Assembly: GCA_033557835.1 (NCBI GenBank) | Contig: JAWQRO010000022.1 | Coordinates: forward strand, 1 to 64,000 | Direction of reading: 5' to 3' | Source: Helochares maculicollis | Taxonomy: Eukaryota; Arthropoda; Insecta; Coleoptera; Hydrophilidae | DNA length: 64,000 bases | Part shown: positions 1-9,944 of the stretch, piece after piece | How the letters are laid out: each line of letters begins with the position of its first letter | Numbering within the stretch: position 1 is the stretch's first letter | The notes under the pieces: model-generated | What the model was told of the DNA's origin: nothing | The model's input: the letters and a program-made list of their open reading frames with translations, nothing else | Databases searched by the model: none | Position numbers and translations under genes: made by a program

Positions 1-546
1 ACGTCGTAACCGTAAACCCACGATTCGTCACCAGTTATGACCGTCTGGAGCAAATTTGGGTCGTCGCGGCCAGAGTCCAATAGCTCATTAGCAAATTTTC
101 ATGCGAAGCTGTTTTTGGTCGAAATTGAGCAATTTTAGTACGAATTTCGCGGCGACCCGTCTCATGCCCAAATCATTGATAAAAATCGAATGGCACGAGC
201 CAATCGATATGTCTAGGTTCTCAGTAACTTCTCTAACAGTGATTCGACGATTGGCCAATACCATTTTCCTGACTTCATCAATGTTTTCGTCTGTTGTTAA
301 AGTGCTCGGGCGTCCGGCATACTCTTCGTCGTTCGCATCTTCTCGGTTTTCTGAGAACGTTTTGTACCACCGATAAACGTTGCTTCGGTCCAAGGTAGCT
401 TTTCTGTATGCCACAGTCAATATTCGGAATGCATCTGCGCACTTAATTTCGCACAAAATTTGATACAGGTTCTTTGATCCATTTTTTTGAATAGGTAAAA
501 ATCGAAGACGAGCCAAAACACGTGCAAGCAAAGCAGCTGTCAACAA
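1..546 (-). pseudogene. mariner transposase pseudogene, N-terminal half
   Basis: This would encode the cut-and-paste transposase of a mariner element. The main open frame (88-546) carries the paired helix-turn-helix DNA-binding region, recognisable from the linker GRPSTLTTDENIDEVRKMV and the following segments RRITVREV and GSCHSIFINDLGMRRVAAKF. The frame then breaks near position 88. It resumes one base over (positions 1-87) as ANELLD followed by VITGDESWVYGYD, which contains the first catalytic aspartate (TGDESW) of the DDD triad. The one-base frame shift makes it a pseudogene. The remaining two catalytic aspartates are beyond the window. The usual N-terminus of the family is hard to place because the first 20 or so residues of the frame look non-homologous. 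The family call rests on recognition of conserved mariner segments. Confidence 0.85.
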
Positions 547-674
547 TTAACTGAACATTCAAAGTGGGCGAACTTGTGGGTAAAAGTGAGAGACATGAGT
601 ACCAACATAACGCCACAACAAAAATCGAAATTCGAATATACGTAACTTATAATATACTTATTGAATACACCTCG
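1..674 (-). mobile_element. mariner-family transposon, 5' part, cut by window start
   Basis: The 5' part of a Tc1/mariner element, read right to left. The right end has a terminal-repeat-like sequence (cgaggtgtattcaataagta on the - strand) directly next to a TA dinucleotide at 675-676, as expected for mariner insertion. The reading frame inside encodes the transposase N-terminal DNA-binding region, and near position 1 it enters the catalytic domain. The 3' half and the other terminal repeat lie outside the window. Base composition is visibly richer in GC than the flanking DNA. Confidence 0.85.
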
Positions 675-676
675 TA

Positions 677-3300
677 CATCGCAAACTAACGTCATCTTTA
701 TTTCTATAAAATACCGGCATTACAATCAAAATAAAGCGTTAGATCCGTCATAATTCCTAGATAAAATTATTTCCCGAACACAAAACCTTCCTCATAACAT
801 ATAAACAGAAAAAAGAACATAAACAACCATTCAAGTTAAATTTTATTCGAGCGCGTTGTTTTTTGAACTAGAGATCCAACGTGACCTCGAAAGAATATTG
901 CTTTATATTACCGCCCGCAAGAAGGGTGGTACATAATACATCGCAAACTAAACAATAACTTAATAGTCGACATTTTTTATCGTTAAAATTCGATGGCTAC
1001 TTGATGAGTAAACAGTGTCTTTCTTTGAATAAGGCATATAGAAAAGTTAAAATAACTTGCCTAATAGTAAATAATGTATTAAAATCAAAATGTAATAAAC
1101 GCAATCCGACCTTACACGTGCGCTTGTTTTTTCTCTCCTGTTAAAATTTATTGGGCTGTTAACTTTTTTGGCTCGTCTTTATTGCTTTTCAATGATTGTT
1201 TTTTTATTATTATTATTTCGTCAGTTTCGAGTCCAGACGCTTTAGTGTAAATAAGAAGATGATTCTTTGAAATACCGATAAAATTCGTCTGTCGTCGTTC
1301 GACCGACGACGTCATAGGGAATTCCAACAGTGGCTCTTAACATGTACTTGTAATTAATATCTCGGTTACTAATTATGCTTCACAGTGCAAATAAAAACCA
1401 ATCGCTTAATATTTCTGATATATAGCACTCCTATAAGTTTTGTAACTTAATTTTGAAACATCCTGTATATTGTACAAATGCTAACAATGGTTAATTGGTA
1501 GTTTACTCTGAAACTAATTTCTTAAACTTGGATTATTCTTCGTTCATTCAAATTTTCCTTTAAATATTTTATTGTTCAGTCGGATGTATACCTCAAAATA
1601 AATTCTATTAGCCGTTTCTGGTGTATTCCACTTACTTTCAACGCGCTAAACGACGAACTGGCATTCCGCTAATTAAATTTTTAAATTTCGTTTTGCGAAC
1701 AAAGTTCGCCGAGGGAAAAAAAGTTGGTAGACAAAAGTGTCTAGGTTTTCTCTCGGCAGCTAAAAAAGAACAAAAACAACCTTATCTACCAAGTTTCTAT
1801 TTATTCGCTGAATAACTAAATTTTCGAGCGCGCTTATCCCAAACCAAACTTCCGTATCTAAGGACAATTAAATTTTAATTAGTGTTTTAATATTTGTATT
1901 GAGTTGGCCGCAACAGGGCGTCACATCTGTTGCAGCACAGCATAATTAAAGAGGTAAGTTCTATCTCCGACTATAGTCTGCGCACCGATATCTGTGTATT
2001 GCAATTCTGTACAAAATAAAGGTCGTATCCATGAGTTCTATAGCTCATTAAACTACGGTTTCTATCTTTGATAGCAGAGTCGAGGGCTCTATGGTTGTAT
2101 CGTACATTTATCGGTAGCGACGGTTCTAGCTTGTCAGGATAGTCATATCCTGGCCACATATGCATAAATGTCGTAACATAGAGGACCTCAGGTAGTGTTT
2201 ACATGCAGACATTTAAGCAGATATTTCAAGAATGATATTAGATCAGTACTATCAATTCCATTGTTGTTTCTCATGTTGACTGTTGCCCTTTAGGGTTTTA
2301 GCTCCTCTTCCACGCTGAACTGTTTGACCTTTGCAAATAAGCTCTTTGAAAATAGACAGCTGTTATGCAAATTATTGTGCAGAATTTACAAGGCGGCCTG
2401 ACATGATTCAAATGTAATCGCTAAGTAACAGGCTAAAACACCGACTGGAGCTATCCCATCCCCGATGGCGCTAACTTCTAAAACTAATTATAGACTGATT
2501 GATACATAACAAGTTGAACAGTGCGGGGTTCCGTACGGGTGGATATTCGATTATCCTTCTTCAATCCTGGGCCAATAGCTGCTACTGTGTGCTCCGCAAT
2601 GTGTCGCTTAGAACCTTGAACCCTTGAATTTGAACTTTCAAACAAGTAGACTACCGCTTTATTACAACTTTGCAGTCTAAGTGATTTTGCCCGATACGAT
2701 TTAGTTTGATTATTAGAATATCGAGTTAGGGAACCGTGCTGTGGTGCTTAGGAAATCAATTCGTGGTGTAGTTTCAAGAAGAAACGTCTTAATTTGACGA
2801 AATTTGCATTTCAGTATTGTTTATTCAAAGGAATGCTTTTTATATGTTACCTACACTGTTTGGATTTTTGCCCCGATTTTGTAGATTTATTATATTAGTT
2901 ATAGTAGTATGTAGACACTGCTTCATTACTATGATTTAATTTTGTGTCGTTTTTTACAGGTAAGCCAAAGCACTTTGTTTAAGGATACCAATACAACAAC
3001 TATGTGTAAGTTAGTTGAATTATTTTGTTTAGACAAATAATTATGTGAAGCATTTTTATTTTTTAAATACTTTTACTGCGCGAAGATTTTTGAAACAAGA
3101 ACAATTTTGATTTGTTGCTATAATTTTTAATGGTAATCGAATAAATCATCAACTCTACAGGCAGGTAGCTCAATAAAATAGATACAACTTATTTTGTTAA
3201 GTAAGATCACATTTATTCCTTCACCAAGAGAAATCATAATTCAGCGCTCCAATAATCCTTTTAAATATTTTTTGTTTGATGTAAATTTATGGAAATATAA
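677..3300. other. AT-rich stretch without a recognised gene
   Basis: I see no coding gene here. A 64-codon open frame at 1621-1815 (+) and another at 1971-2165 (-) have no recognisable motifs and are within chance expectation. A short TTA-type run lies at about 1206-1216. The stretch could be intronic or intergenic. Confidence 0.5.
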
Positions 3301-4335
3301 GGTTGGCACCTAAATAATTGTCGTTTCATAAGGAAAATATAAGTTTATTTTTACTCTCCAAAATAGCTTAAATTGCAAATGTATTATTCATTATTTTAAA
3401 TGACCTTTTTCCACTTTTCAGGCAGCATTATAATACCACGTTCATAAAACTGTGGGTTTTTTTGTTGGCAAAAATTGTGCCAACTGCTGTTTTACTTCAT
3501 AATCGTTATTGAACTTCTTTGCTTATAGAAAGTTCTGTTAATTTTTAAATAAATTTTTAATTTTAATAAATCTGATGGTGCTTTGTTACGAATATATGGG
3601 TGTGGTAGCACATCCCAAACAAGCTGCAACAATTTTTGGTGAGTGACCAAACACGTATGGGGTCTGGCGTTATCATGATAGAACACAATTCCTTTGCGAT
3701 TTGGCAATTCTGGTCGATTTTTCTTGATTGCAGCTTCAAGTTTGGTTACTTGATGAATATAAATTTTAGAATTAATCGTTTGGTTGCGAGGTAGGACCAA
3801 CTTGATAACAACATTTGTTTTGTGAATATCAGGTTTTGATATTGTTTGCGGTGGTTCCTTTAGTTGACTCCACGATAGTTTTCTAGTGATATTGTTATAC
3901 ACAACCTACTTTTCACCAGCAGTAATAATTCTTTTTAAAAACGGTTCATTTTCGTTGCACATAAAAAGCAAATCGCAGGTGTTTATGCGTTCTGCCAAAG
4001 TGAATGTTCTTATGGTCATGAGGAACCCAGATAACCAGCTTTTTTGTGAAACCAAGATGTTGTGAATGCTTTTCTATGCATGAATGTGATACATTTAGCT
4101 TCTCTGCAATCTCATGCGTTGTATTGTGACGATTGGTAGCGATTATTGATTTGATTAAATCATCCACTTCCATTGCGCGCCCAAAGCGCGTGTTGTCTTT
4201 CAGTGAAAACTCACCAAAACGCAATTTTGCAAATCAATTTCAACACTACCGTTCTTTTAAGACTTTATCCCCATAAACAGCATATAACTTTTTATAAGCC
4301 TGAATGCTTAACAAAACTCATCTCAGAAACATATC
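3301..4335 (-). mobile_element. mariner element A, truncated at its 5' end
   Basis: A decayed mariner lying on the - strand. Its 3' terminal repeat is at the left (ggttggcacctaaataattg at 3301, preceded by a TA). It matches the terminal repeat of the neighbouring copy at 4401-5652 (ggttggcaactaaataattg read inward from the right end) with few changes. Similarity of the coding part to that copy fades at about 4335, so the 5' untranslated part and 5' terminal repeat are missing. The right boundary is approximate. Confidence 0.8.
3492..4335 (-). pseudogene. mariner transposase pseudogene (copy A)
   Basis: Transposase remnant read right to left. The N-terminal helix-turn-helix part is at 3946-4335. 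Two in-frame stops fall early in it, then come FGEFSLKDNTRFGRAMEVDD and IAEKLNVSHSCIEKHSQHLG. The catalytic part is at 3492-3902 and contains YNNITRKLSW, KPDIHKTNVV and FYHDNARPHT. The place of the first catalytic aspartate falls in the break between the two open segments. The segment normally carrying the last catalytic aspartate (SPDLAPSDY-like) reads YIRNKAPSDL, so that residue is lost. Several frame breaks and stops show the copy is dead. It is related to, but clearly diverged from, the + strand copy starting at 4401. Confidence 0.85.
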
Positions 4336-4400
4336 AAGTGACCTTGAGGATGTTGTCAGGAATGCGCTCAAAAAACTACGAATTTGGTAAATCGGAAATT

Positions 4401-5652
4401 ATTGGTTTGGCAACTAAGTAATTGCGGATTTCACTCATAGATGGCTTCAGTGGAATTTTTAGGTTTGCATACGTAGTACAAATGTATAACGCATTTTGTT
4501 ATATGATAGTTGGCAATTTAGCTGTCAATCAGTAAAAAAGTTTTTTGATCGGTTGCATAGTTTCCGGTTGGTCTTCGTTAAAAACTGGAAAATCAAAAGA
4601 AACATTTTCATCATATTTTGCTTTTTTATTTCCACAAAGGGAAAACCGCATCGCAAGCTCATAAAAAGTTATGTGCTGTTTATGGCGACGAAGCCTTAAA
4701 AGAGCGGCAGTGCCAATATTGGTTTGCCAAATTTTGTTCTGGTCATTTTTCACTCAAAGATGAAAAACGCTCTGGTCGTCCCGTTGAAGTTGATGACGTC
4801 CTAATCAAAGCAATAATAGATTCGGATCGTCACAGTAATACACGTAAGATTGCAAAGAAGCTTCATATGTATAACATATATGCATTGAAAATCACTTAAA
4901 ACAACTTGGCTATGTTCAAAAACTCGATACATGGGTTCCTCACGAACTGAAAGAAACGCATTTAACGCAACGCATTAGCAGCTGCGATTTGCTAAAGAAA
5001 CGCAATGAAAATGATTTTTAAAACGACTGATAACTGACGATGAAAAGTGTGTTGTTTATAACAATATCACGAGGAAAAGATCGTGGAGGAGGCCAGGTGA
5101 ACCAGCTCAAACAACATCAAAAGCTGATATTCATCAAAAGAAGGTTTTGTTATCCGTATAGTGGGATTACAAAGGAATCGTCTATTTTGAACTCTTACCA
5201 CCCAACCTAACGATCCATTCTGATGTCTACATTGAACAACTAACGAAATTAAACAATGCAGTTGAATAAAACCGGCAAGAATTGACAAATCGAAAAAGTG
5301 TTATATTCCATCATGACAATGTAAGGCCAAACACATCTTTGGTCACTCGGCCACACCCACCATATAGTCCTGACCTTGCTCCATCTGATTACTTTTTGTT
5401 TCGATCTTTACAAAACTCCTTCAATGGTAAAAAATGCAATAATGATGATGGTGTCAAATCGTACCTGATTCAGTTTTTCATTAATAGAAACCAGAAGTTT
5501 TATGAACGTGGGATTATAATGCTGCCTGAAAGATGGCAAAAGGTCATTGATCAAAATGGGCAATACATTACAGAATAAAGTTATTTAGTTCCATGAAAAA
5601 ATTGTCTTTGACTTTCTAAAAAAAATCCGCAATTATTTAGTTGCCAACCTAA
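4401..5652 (+). mobile_element. mariner element B with both terminal inverted repeats
   Basis: A near full-length mariner of about 1.25 kb. The left terminal repeat starts at about 4402 (tttggcaactaagtaattgc) and the right one ends at about 5652 (gcaattatttagttgccaac). They are inverted copies of each other over about 28 bases with a few differences. The terminal sequence resembles repeats known from irritans/cecropia-type mariners (a TTAGGTTGG start). It sits head to head with element A, about 65 bases away. A second partial copy of the right end follows at 5654-5672. Confidence 0.88.
4585..5578 (+). pseudogene. mariner transposase pseudogene (copy B)
   Basis: A nearly complete mariner transposase gene of the expected size (about 330 codons) with several lesions. 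The likely start codon is now CTG (4585-4587), in frame with ENQKKHFHHILLFYFHKGK. The helix-turn-helix region follows, with the linker KRSGRPVEVDD (4618-4899 frame). The frame shifts near 4880. Later segments include TWVPHELKET, ITDDEKCVVYNN (first catalytic Asp, but Cys where Trp is usual), a stop in place of Trp just before WDYKGIVYFELLP (second Asp), a stop before NRQELTNRKS, then FHHDNVRPNTSL and HPPYSPDLAPSDYFLF (third Asp). The C-terminal part, 5282-5578, is intact and ends at TAA. All three catalytic aspartates are still visible, so this copy is younger or better preserved than copy A, but it cannot make a full protein. Confidence 0.9.
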
Positions 5653-5653
5653 T

Positions 5654-5672
5654 ACTTAGTTGCTAACCTAAT
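5654..5672. repeat. extra partial copy of the mariner terminal repeat
   Basis: Directly after the right end of element B, a further copy of its last 18 or so bases occurs (cttagttgctaacctaat against tttagttgccaacctaat at 5636-5653). It could be a leftover of another insertion or a short tandem duplication of the end. Confidence 0.7.
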
Positions 5673-8435
5673 ACAAGTTTATTTTGAAATAAAAATATCT
5701 ATCTAGTCAATGATAGTATTTTGCTAATGTTTCGAGATGTTTTTTAGTACCACGACAAAGCAATATTCATGGCATCAATATTTGCAACATTTCATTTAGT
5801 CGCAGTGTTACCGTGATAAAATAAACTGTTAATATAATCTAATTAAAATATCTATTAATAAAGTGAACAGTTAGCAATACAACAAATGATAGTTTCAGCT
5901 TCGTTCCTCTCTTTGGCAAAGTTGTAAAAGCAACACAAATAAAACTACAGTTGGTTTTAAAAATCGGTTTGCTCGAGTTAGGAGCATTGAGACTCGTACT
6001 TTGTTTTGGTCACATGCCAGTCTATGATTTTATGTGGGGCGCGTTAGTGGTATTACTAACAGTCTGTCTTACTAATATTAGTTGCAATAGGGTGCGAAGA
6101 TAAAAATACAAACTTGATAATAAATTATTATTGTACAAAAATGTGGATAACATTCGTTGATACCCAGCAAATTCCCATAATTTGATACGAATCGCAATTT
6201 TTCACCTCGTTTTTAGTTTCCCCGTTTTCATCGAAAGTTATTATCAAAATTTTAGCGATCTCCGCGAACGTTTATGGTTTATTGCACATTGCACCCGAAA
6301 TTTATGGCGCACGATGATACCGATAACTTACGTAAAACTACATTTCATTTTGAACGAGAGGCAGAGATACATGGCTACCTATCAATTCGCTCGGGGAGCT
6401 CAATAAACTTTGCGCCTCGTAATTTATTATGTTTTACATTGTACAAAACTTGAACGCAGCCGAAATCCACTTATCAGACGCTAGATGGTTCCGCCCAAAA
6501 CTTCATATGTCGTAATCCGAAAGTTGAATTCAACAATGCTCACAGGACACGAGAGCCTTGTGTAAGCACTTTTTGCTCCGTACTCACTCAGCGTAACCAA
6601 GTAACAAGATATATACGAAAATACATTTATTTTGATGTAACGTGAGAGTTTTCTTTTCAATTTACGCGACGGTCCAAACCAAAAAGTGCAGGAAATAGTC
6701 GGCGAACTAAAAACGAACCAGCTCTTTTTTCTAGTAAGTAATAATATAAGGGTCGGTTTAGACATGGAGACTGTGGGTAATGCCTTGAACGTCTGATGTA
6801 TGGACTTGTAAGTTGTTGCAAAAACTGACACATAGTGCGTTAATATTACCGTGGGGAAGCGATGTTGTCGGCATGTTTCAAAAACTTCTTTTGAGACATG
6901 GGAGTTGAAACTTAATATTTTATTGCATCTCTTAGACAATATGATATTCTATTTGTCATTATTTAAAACTAAACACTCATTTCAAAATATTAGGAATAAT
7001 GAGGTTTTGATAGTGATATTCAAAAGTATTTTTTGCAACTACACCCTGATTTGACGACTGTAGCGAGGCTATAATAATGAATATATTTTAATTAACTGTT
7101 TTTGATTAATAAACGTATCTAAAGGAAAATTGACTTCGACCAATTTATTTCAAGTAACTGCTCATATGTGTAGTTCCATCCTGCCTAATTTTATAGGTAT
7201 AAGCCTTAAAGTAGCAACAAATAACAATAACGTAATTTTGCATCCTTAGAAGTAGATCATGATTTTCGATTTTGCTTAGATGGACAAATAAGCATGTCTC
7301 TTTGGCAAAAAATTGCAAAAATTTATTCTTGTACAGAATAAAATTTGGTAGGAATGTTCACGTATCCAATAGAAGCGTTTTCGACTTAGCCAGCCCGCCC
7401 TTAAATGTCAGCTTAATTGTCTCGCAGAGAGGAAACGAACGAAGTTTTGAATTCCTCCTGAGTAACTCTTCCATGAAGTGCTTGAACCCTACACCATTGC
7501 GTATTTATCCTTTTATTAAAGCTCGCTTCTGTCATATTTTACAAACATTTCGTGTCGGATGTCAGCCCAAGTAACTTAATACAATTGTAATAAAATCTAC
7601 CGCTTGCTAACAAAACCTGCACGACTTATCTCTCTCGCAAAACGCTTGATATTATGTGGTAACTTCAATGAATTAATTTAATTCCGCCTTAAACTCAGGT
7701 ATGCTTTTATATGTTTTAAACGTCAAATTAAATTTATAACTAACATGGGTGGAGTGAAATTGAATTTCGTTTCAAAAGCTTATTTACAAAAGAACAAGTC
7801 CAAAAGGGTTTTGGCATTTATGAACTATTAATTAGAGAAGCTTCATCGTATTTCCATCTAGCAATTACACTATAACTAATATATTATCGTCTGCGACTTA
7901 GATCTGTGAATGACCTTCGCTTAATCTTCCATAGAGCTTCCATAAACAAATTATTCATTGCCCACAAAATATCGTCTCATTAGCTCGCAGAACTGGCGTA
8001 ATGCGTTTAGAAAACAATGTCAATAAATCCGTAGTCGCATTAGGTTTTTTTTTATAAATCGACAGATTACTTAAAGTTTATATCGTTAGTAGTCACGAAA
8101 AAAGTTTTTGGAACGCGCTTCTGTTTTCAAGTATTTCGTCATTAAATTAAATGGCATTTTGTAAGTGTAAGCGTGGCGCAGACATAGTTTTAATGGAAGA
8201 ATTTTCCATGTAGGGGCTTTCTAATTTAGTTCCAGACATATCGATTGGATAAACACATTTAATAATGTCAGTAAGGTTTAACGATCATTTTATCTTGTCT
8301 ATCACATCGCGCTATCGGTGAAGCCACTCATTTACGCATAAGCCTTATTGGGTGATAGCAATCTGCCCAAATAAAAAGGCTGTGGATGTGTAAGAGGTTG
8401 ATTTGTTTATAAGAAACTAAAAGTGATATGCAGTT
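5673..8435. other. AT-rich stretch, open frames unassigned
   Basis: No recognised gene. The longest open frame in the window without an assignment lies here on the - strand (6481-6939, 152 codons from a TTG). It has no motif I recognise and is only slightly longer than chance would give. A 100-codon open frame from 7272 to 7574 (+) is also unassigned. Confidence 0.45.
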
Positions 8436-8512
8436 GGCCTGAGGCTTCTGTTGTGCAATTGGTGAGACGCCTGCTTGTGGTACAACAGGCCACGAGTTCG
8501 AATTTTAGGCTA
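8436..8512 (+). repeat. tRNA-like sequence, probable SINE head
   Basis: The sequence has an A-box-like segment (tgtgcaattggtgagacgc, resembling a tRNA D-arm), a stem GCCTG/CAGGC at the anticodon-arm position, and a B-box-like segment (gagttcgaatttt). The would-be anticodon loop is about 12 bases long instead of 7, and the T stem does not pair well, so it is not a working tRNA. A tRNA-derived SINE head, or an old tRNA pseudogene, explains it best. No second copy was noticed in this window. Confidence 0.45.
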
Positions 8513-9044
8513 TATGTTCAGTTTTTATTTGTGATATATGAGGAAAGTCTTTGTTTGTTAACTTTTTGGCGTGGTATTGACTTAGTAAAATAATAATGGG
8601 TGATCTCAATATTACTTTTACTTTTGCAACATGATCGATTTGAGATTCAAGTTGCATATTAGTGAATAGAGACAGGTGATGAGTTTATTTAATTAATTAC
8701 AATTAGTCACAGTTTTTTCAATTATTGGATGTAATTTCCTCAAATTATTCCATGTTGATTAAAACCTCGTTCGTTTGAAATTGTCAAAAAATGCAGAAAA
8801 GTAAAACAACCGCTTAGTCATTGGAGATAAAATTATATTCTGTGTATTAGAGACTAAAGAACTATACAATTAACTTGTAACTAGCGAAATGCAGTTTTTC
8901 AATTGCTGCTGTAACGTAAAGTGAGAAACAAATAGAGCCAAGGTGCTATTAACAAAGCTGCCATCAAATTTGACATTACTCGATTAAATTTGTCGTTCAG
9001 GACCAAAGAATAATGTTATAAAAGAACTGATTGTGCCGATGTCT

Positions 9045-9940
9045 GTGCTAAAAAGACGGGAAAATTTGGCCAAAAACAAAAAATCCTCTGACAAATTTAA
9101 ATAAGATCCGGAACATTCCGTTTAATAGTTGCGCTACAATTTGTAGTTTGTCGTTGGCAGTAGACATTTAAAAATCGACTATTTTCCTTAATTTTAAAAA
9201 ACCTAATAGAACGGATATCTTTAGCAGTGAAATTAGACCAAACAAATTAAGTCAATTAGATTTTTGCTTATTGAATGTGAAGCGAAATATATGATGACAT
9301 TCATAATATTTAGTCATAATGATCAGCTTTTTTATTTATTTTCGTGGCTGCAGTAGCATGTCCAAGTTCTTTTAAAAAGCAGCATTTTAACGAAGAAGTA
9401 GGGTTTATCAAGCACCTGACGAACGACACTGTAAATATCGAGAAAGAGGGGCATAGTGACCAAATCCATCAATCTGTCAATGCCGCCAATTGTAAAAATT
9501 CATCATTGAAAGTGTTTTTCCAACCATTAGATCTAAGTTTTTAGGGGTACAAATTCCATCTACATTGACTAAGACAATGCCAAACCACATTCTTCTGATA
9601 ATGATGAAATTCTGCTTACTGAACATACGAAAAAGGGTTGGAATATTCAATTTAAATCGTGGCCACCAAATAGTCGGGCTGTCAATGTTTTAGATGTTGA
9701 ATTTTTCAATTCCATTCAATCGTTATAGTGTTAAAATTCGCTAAAAACTAGGCGAATCAATCGAATGCAAGCAAAATCCTTTTAGTTTGAAAGAAGAAAA
9801 TAGATCTCATGTTTATAAGACTTTAAAAGTGTAACGGGTCCACTATGATTCATTCTGGTTTTATAAAATTGAACATGTGAACAAAGAAAAGTTTCTCCGT
9901 GCAGGATGCTTACCTGTGTCGATATTGTATAAAGATGATG
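9045..9940 (+). pseudogene. plant-like mariner (DD39D-type or similar) transposase remnant
   Basis: A strongly decayed Tc1/mariner transposase, readable only as fragments in shifting frames. In order these are: a KRRENLAKNKK-like stretch near 9050; segments around 9270-9320 (FCLLNVKRNI and, in another frame, YDDIHNI), where the family has its first catalytic Asp; FVAAVACPSSF near 9340-9370, resembling the family's FLAAVARPR segment; SIYID-stop-DNAKPH near 9560-9590, which holds the second catalytic Asp; and WNIQFKSWPPNSRAVNVLDV followed by FFNSIQSL at 9640-9728. The last of these is the conserved PPNSPDLNVLDLGFF-type block with the third Asp changed to Ala. Finally, YKTLKV and KEKFLRAGCLPVSIL (to about 9936) match the family C-terminus. 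This architecture is best known from plant and oomycete mariners, with relatives in arthropods. No terminal repeats were identified, so element ends are unknown. Confidence 0.7.
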
Positions 9941-9944
9941 CTCT

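Noticed and set aside
101..376. 91-codon + strand frame inside the left mariner
   Set aside because: Antisense to the clearly recognisable mariner transposase on the - strand.
6481..6939. 152-codon open frame on the - strand
   Set aside because: Non-ATG start, no recognised domain, no splice context. With roughly one stop per 14 codons in this AT-rich DNA, a frame this long somewhere in six frames of 64 kb is only mildly unusual.
8436..8512. Functional tRNA gene
   Set aside because: The anticodon loop is too long (about 12 bases) and the T stem is poorly paired, so a SINE head or tRNA relic is more likely.
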